Assembly: GCA_023422775.1 (NCBI GenBank) | Contig: JAFAGM010000120.1 | Span: forward strand, 1-64,000 | Origin: Pseudomonadota bacterium | GTDB taxonomy: Bacteria; Pseudomonadota; Alphaproteobacteria; Rhizobiales; Xanthobacteraceae | DNA: 64,000 nucleotides | Reading direction: 5' to 3' | In this document: positions 60,936 through 64,000 of the stretch, piece after piece | Position numbering within the stretch: the stretch's first letter is position 1 | Layout of the letters: every line of letters begins with the position of its first letter | Notes under the pieces: generated by a model | Told to the model about the DNA's origin: nothing | The model's database searches: none | Seen by the model: the letters and a program-made list of their open reading frames with translations, nothing else | Made by a program: the position numbers and the translations under genes

Positions 60936-61808
60936 TCAGTGGCTGTGCGGTCGCATCTCGTGCGGAATCCTGCCCTGTTGCAGGCCATGCTGGCCCAGCC
61001 ATGCGTCGGTGGTCGAAATCGCGCGGTCGATGTGATCTGCCGTCCGCGAGAAATCGTACGGAGAACCCGCCAATGGGCATAGCGGCGGCACGACGAAATA
61101 CTCGATATCAGGTTCGAGGGCTTCGAGTTCGCTGACCAATTGCCGGGCAATCAGGAGCGTCAGGGCGTGCAGCGCGTTCGCGACCGCGCCCACCGGCGGC
61201 GCCTGCGTCGCGCAGGCGTGCCCGGTCGGCAGGATGATGAGGCGCCGCGCGCCTTTCTTGACGGCGACCTGAATCGGCGTGTTGCTGGAGATTGCGCCGT
61301 CAGCGAGATAGTAATCCTTGTAGTGGATCGGGCTGAACGCGCCGGGGATGGCGGTGGAGGCCACGATCGCCTCCGCAGTCGAGCCTTCCGACAGCACGAC
61401 GCTGTCGCCGGAGATGATGTCTGTCGTGACGATGTGCACCGGCAGCTTCGCATCCTCCAGATTGCGATAGGGGATGTGGTCCTCGATCAGCCTGCGAATG
61501 CCGTCGTGAGGGATCAGGAAGTCGCGGCGCCACAGAAAGCTCAGCACCGTACGCCAGTTCATCGGAAAAACGTCGTTCCGCTTCAGGCCGCGCCAGATGG
61601 CAGCCAGCCGCCTGACGCCATCGAGCGTCGGATCGCCGGCATAGAAGGCGCCGTTCAGCGCGCCGACGCTGGAGCCGACGACCATGTCCGCGGCGACGCC
61701 GTGGGCGGCGAGCGACTGCAGCATGCCGACCTGAATGGCGCCAAAGCTCCCGCCGCCCGCGAGCACGAAGGCGGTCTTCGTTCGCCCGATCTGGTCGCGT
61801 ACCGACAC
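60936..61808 (-). CDS. Patatin-like phospholipase
   Basis: 290-residue serine lipase with the patatin fold: oxyanion loop GGGSFGAIQVG (18-28), nucleophile Ser47 in GSSVG, and catalytic Asp in YLADGAIS. Signal or membrane segments are absent, so it is probably cytoplasmic. Substrate is unknown; patatins of this size hydrolyse membrane phospholipids or act as effectors. ATG 61808. It is separated by 190 bases from the FMN-protein gene; no operon is certain. Confidence 0.9.
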   Translation of the reverse strand: MSVRDQIGRTKTAFVLAGGGSFGAIQVGMLQSLAAHGVAADMVVGSSVGALNGAFYAGDPTLDGVRRLAAIWRGLKRNDVFPMNWRTVLSFLWRRDFLIPHDGIRRLIEDHIPYRNLEDAKLPVHIVTTDIISGDSVVLSEGSTAEAIVASTAIPGAFSPIHYKDYYLADGAISSNTPIQVAVKKGARRLIILPTGHACATQAPPVGAVANALHALTLLIARQLVSELEALEPDIEYFVVPPLCPLAGSPYDFSRTADHIDRAISTTDAWLGQHGLQQGRIPHEMRPHSH

Positions 61809-61905
61809 GCGTGGTTACTCCCGATATCGCCGCGTCGGAGATGGGCGCGCGGCGTTAGGGAGTGGTTATAGCAATGGGGGAATGGGGAGTGCTACCGAGG
61901 CTCCC

Positions 61906-62009
61906 GTCATTCCGGGGCGATGCGAAGCATCGAACCCGGAATCTCGAGATTCCCCGATGTGCAATTGCACATCTGAGGTCTGGTCTTTCGGACCATCCCG
62001 GAATGACGG
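61906..62009. repeat. Palindromic intergenic repeat, family C
   Basis: Bounded by GTCATTCCGGG and CCCGGAATGAC, with at least four smaller hairpins inside: CGATGCGAAGCATCG, AATCTCGAGATT, GATGTGCAATTGCACATC and GGTCTTTCGGACC. Such multi-hairpin elements are frequent in Bradyrhizobium genomes; only one copy is in the window. Confidence 0.8.
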
Positions 62010-62016
62010 AGACTTA

Positions 62017-62790
62017 TCAGCGCTCGACGAACGCCTTTTCGATCACGAAATGGCCGGGCTTGCTGCCGCTGCCTTCGACGAAGCCCCCGGACTCGAACAT
62101 CTGCTTCAGTTCTTCCAGCATGCCCGGGCTGCCGCACATCATGATGCGGTCGGTCTCGATATTCAGTGGCGACTGGTGGATGTCGTTGAACAACTGCTCG
62201 GACGAGATCAGGTCGGTGATGCGGCCGCGGTTGCGGAACGGCTCGCGGGTCACGGTCGGGTAGTACAGCAGCTTCTCCGACAGCAGCGGTCCGAACATCT
62301 CGTCGTCACGCAGCTTGGCGACGAGCTGTTCGCCATAAGCAAGCTCGGAGACCTGCCGGCAACCGTGCACGAGCACGATGGTCTCGAAGCGGTCATAGAC
62401 GTCGGGGTCCTTGATCAGGCTCGCGAACGGCGCGAGGCCCGTGCCGGTGGACAGCAGCAGCAGGCGGTTGCCCGGGATCAGGTTATCAGTGATCAGCGTG
62501 CCGGTCGCCTTGCGGCCGACCAGGATTTCGTCGCCCTCGCGGATCTTCTGCAGCTTCGAGGTCAGCGGCCCGTCCGCGACCTTGATGGAGAAGAATTCGA
62601 GTTCTTCCTCGTGATTGGCGCTCGCCATGCTGTAGGCGCGCAGCAGCGGCCGGCCCTCGATCTCGAGACCGATCATCGCGAACTGGCCGTTCTGGAAGCG
62701 GAAGCCGGTATCGCGCGTGGCGGTGAAGCTGAACAGCGTATCGGTCCAGTGGCGAACGGAAAGAACTTTCTCTTTATAGAACGCGCTCAT
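62017..62790 (-). CDS. fpr: Ferredoxin--NADP(+) reductase
   Basis: 257 residues from ATG 62790. FAD-binding motif RAYSMAS (about 51-57), FFSIKVADGPLTSKL, the NADP-binding TGTGLAPFASLI and GCRQVSELAYGEQL, CGSPGMLEELKQM, and the C-terminal HFVIEKAFVER typical of bacterial Fpr. It transfers electrons between NADPH and ferredoxin or flavodoxin, for oxidative-stress defence or biosynthesis. It directly abuts repeat C. The upstream frame before 62790 has no similarity and ends in a basic run. Confidence 0.93.
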   Translation of the reverse strand: MSAFYKEKVLSVRHWTDTLFSFTATRDTGFRFQNGQFAMIGLEIEGRPLLRAYSMASANHEEELEFFSIKVADGPLTSKLQKIREGDEILVGRKATGTLITDNLIPGNRLLLLSTGTGLAPFASLIKDPDVYDRFETIVLVHGCRQVSELAYGEQLVAKLRDDEMFGPLLSEKLLYYPTVTREPFRNRGRITDLISSEQLFNDIHQSPLNIETDRIMMCGSPGMLEELKQMFESGGFVEGSGSKPGHFVIEKAFVER

Positions 62791-63086
62791 GTGTTTTCGT
62801 TTTTCCTGACGTCTCGGTATAGAACGTTTCGGTCCTCGGCCTCGAAGTGCCAAAAGTCTGCGAAATCATCGGCGAAGTGGCGCGTCATTTGCGCACGGCA
62901 GACAGATAGTCAATATGACCTACAGCACAATCGAAAACTCGGAATGGCTGTCGCCCCATTTTGCAAAATGGTTCGATCGACTTCGTTAACGTCCCGTAAC
63001 GCAATTAACTTGCTGAATTCGGCAGTGTTCTGGCAATAAATTACTCTGCGGGTTTGTGGAATTCCTCTAGTTTACGAGATGGGTAA
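62791..63086. other. Intergenic region between fpr and the ATP-grasp gene
   Basis: About 296 bases between divergent starts, no gene seen. AT-content rises after 62880. It contains the perfect 16-bp palindrome CCATTTTGCAAAATGG at 62956-62971, a candidate operator or structured element. No convincing -35/-10 pair was identified for either gene. Confidence 0.5.
62956..62971. promoter_or_regulatory. 16-bp perfect palindrome in the fpr/ATP-grasp intergenic region
   Basis: CCATTTTGCAAAATGG reads the same on both strands. It lies 116 bases before the ATP-grasp ATG and 166 bases before the fpr ATG. The regulator is unknown; the box differs from the Mur-like motif. Confidence 0.5.
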
Positions 63087-64000
63087 ATGCTCAACAGCCA
63101 GCGCGTATTCGTGGACGCCGTCCGGCAATACTGCGCCCGAAACAACGTATCGGTCGAACTCAGGTCGCAGGGCTGGGTCATCATCATGCAACGCGGCTCG
63201 CAGCGGCAGCTTGCGTTCGGCTATGACCTCGGCCTGAACAGCGCGGTCGCGCATCGCATTGCCAATGACAAGGCCGCCACCTCGGAGGTCTTGCAGCTTG
63301 CCGATATCCCGTGCATCCCGCACACGCTGTTCCTGAACCCGTCGCTTTACCAATACGTTCCCCCACAGCGATCGTGGGAACGCATGCTCCACCTGATCAA
63401 GGATCATCCGGCCGGCCTTGTCCTGAAGCCGAATGACGGCACCAGCGGAAAATCGGTCCACAAGGTCCTGACGGAATCGGATCTCGAAATCGCCGCTCAT
63501 CGGATCTTCGCTTCGAACCAGAGCCTGGCGATTTCCCCCTACGTGGAGATTGAGCAGGAGATCCGGGTGGTCATTCTCGACGATCGGCCCATCGTGGCCT
63601 ACAGCAAGCAGCGCCCGTCGGTCGTGGGCGATGGCAAGCGTTCGGTGCTGGAGCTGGTGCTCGCGGGAACGCCACATGCGAAGCGGGCCAGCGTCCTCAC
63701 CAGCGCTTCCGAAAGCCCGGACAATGCCGGGCTTGATTCGATACCGCCGCCGGGCCAGCGCCGCGTCGTGAGCTGGCGGCACAATCTCGATTCCGGCGCA
63801 CAGCCCGTCCTGCTGGAGCAAGGCGCCGATCGGGACGCCTGCGTCGAGATTGCGCGGAGAGCAGCCGGCGCCATCAACATTCGCTTCGGATCGATCGACG
63901 TCGTGCAGGTCGAAGGCTCCTGGAAGATTCTCGAAATCAATTCGGGCGTCATGATGGAAGCGCTCAGCGGATCGCATCCCGAGCTGGTCTTTGCGGCATA
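63087..64000 (+). CDS. ATP-grasp enzyme (RimK/cyanophycin-synthetase-like), 5' part
   Basis: The frame is open from ATG 63087 to the window end, 304 codons without a stop, so the gene is truncated by the window. The N-terminal about 90 residues are a pre-grasp region (VFVDAVRQYCARNNVSVELR, GLNSAVAHRIANDKAATSEV); KPNDGTSGKSV near residue 115 is the ATP-binding lysine/glycine loop, VEIEQEIRVVILDD a later strand, and the metal-binding loop reads ILEINSGVM. It should ligate a carboxylate to an amine or thiol with ATP, but the substrate cannot be named. GAGATGGGTAA precedes the ATG. fpr is divergent, 296 bases upstream. Confidence 0.85.
   Translation, partial: MLNSQRVFVDAVRQYCARNNVSVELRSQGWVIIMQRGSQRQLAFGYDLGLNSAVAHRIANDKAATSEVLQLADIPCIPHTLFLNPSLYQYVPPQRSWERMLHLIKDHPAGLVLKPNDGTSGKSVHKVLTESDLEIAAHRIFASNQSLAISPYVEIEQEIRVVILDDRPIVAYSKQRPSVVGDGKRSVLELVLAGTPHAKRASVLTSASESPDNAGLDSIPPPGQRRVVSWRHNLDSGAQPVLLEQGADRDACVEIARRAAGAINIRFGSIDVVQVEGSWKILEINSGVMMEALSGSHPELVFAA

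Noticed and set aside
63072..63977. A 301-codon minus-strand open frame at the right edge
   Set aside because: The plus strand carries a coherent ATP-grasp protein over the same bases that stays open to the window end; the minus frame has no recognisable domain.

Overview
The window looks like chromosomal DNA of a Bradyrhizobium-type alphaproteobacterium (Nitrobacteraceae). The composition is GC-rich by eye. The block chvI-chvG-hprK-EIIA(Man)-HPr next to pckA and a HugZ-like gene, lepA, map/radC, an ECF sigma factor with a DGPF partner, and several families of dispersed palindromic intergenic repeats all fit that group. No tRNA, rRNA, CRISPR array, complete insertion sequence or prophage was recognised. 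Start codons were chosen from family N-termini, signal peptides, Shine-Dalgarno matches and overlaps with neighbours.

Layout. 1-3.0 kb: 3' end of glycogen phosphorylase, a thioesterase, an arginase. 3.1-9.9 kb: a sulfide/persulfide module. A dithiol ArsR repressor sits in one operon with an RND efflux pump (minus strand) and is divergent from sulfide:quinone oxidoreductase, thioredoxin 2 and a YgaP-type membrane protein (plus strand). 9.9-17.1 kb: pckA, a HugZ-like protein, the ChvG/ChvI two-component system and an incomplete PTS (HPr kinase, EIIA, HPr). 17.1-23.6 kb: an SDR, a possible glycosyltransferase remnant, lepA, a MazEF-like toxin-antitoxin pair, an MFS transporter and a flavin-dependent acyl-CoA dehydrogenase-like enzyme. 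23.7-32.4 kb: a chemoreceptor, a DUF1801 protein, mepA, modABC, a DUF2865 protein, ilvD. 32.5-39.2 kb: a CaiB-type CoA-transferase, a GrdB-like protein, a RelE/XRE toxin-antitoxin cassette bracketed by direct repeats, a K+/H+ antiporter, an MscS channel. 39.3-42.7 kb: map, a Tat-exported metallo-beta-lactamase-fold hydrolase, and radC with a partial duplication of its 3' end. 42.7-49.5 kb: an OprB-like porin divergent from a SitABCD manganese/iron importer, then an ECF42-type sigma factor with its DGPF partner. 49.6-54.8 kb: a tightly overlapping operon (NMT1-type ABC importer, 2-hydroxyacid dehydrogenase, Omp19/AprI-type inhibitor) divergent from a creatininase-family amidohydrolase. 55-64 kb: a small secreted protein, a two-barrel porin fusion, a CorC/HlyC protein, a membrane-anchored FMN glutamate synthase-like enzyme, a patatin, ferredoxin-NADP reductase and the 5' part of an ATP-grasp gene.

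Two circuits stand out. (1) The ArsR protein carries Cys32 and Cys98, exactly the 66-residue spacing of the SqrR/BigR persulfide sensors. A perfect 16-bp palindrome lies in two interlocked divergent promoters, so one switch should control sulfide oxidation and an RND pump together. (2) An 18-bp motif (TTGCGAA-N4-T-Y-GCA-W-T) occurs twice between the OprB-like porin and sitABCD, flanking a good sigma70-like promoter, and a third time just upstream of the porin fusion at 55.5 kb. This suggests a shared Fur/Mur-type regulon linking inner-membrane metal import to two outer-membrane channels.

Other features of interest are the radC 3'-end duplication, the repeat-bracketed toxin-antitoxin cassette, the GrdB-like protein next to a CoA-transferase, and the lack of a C-terminal Mop domain in ModC.
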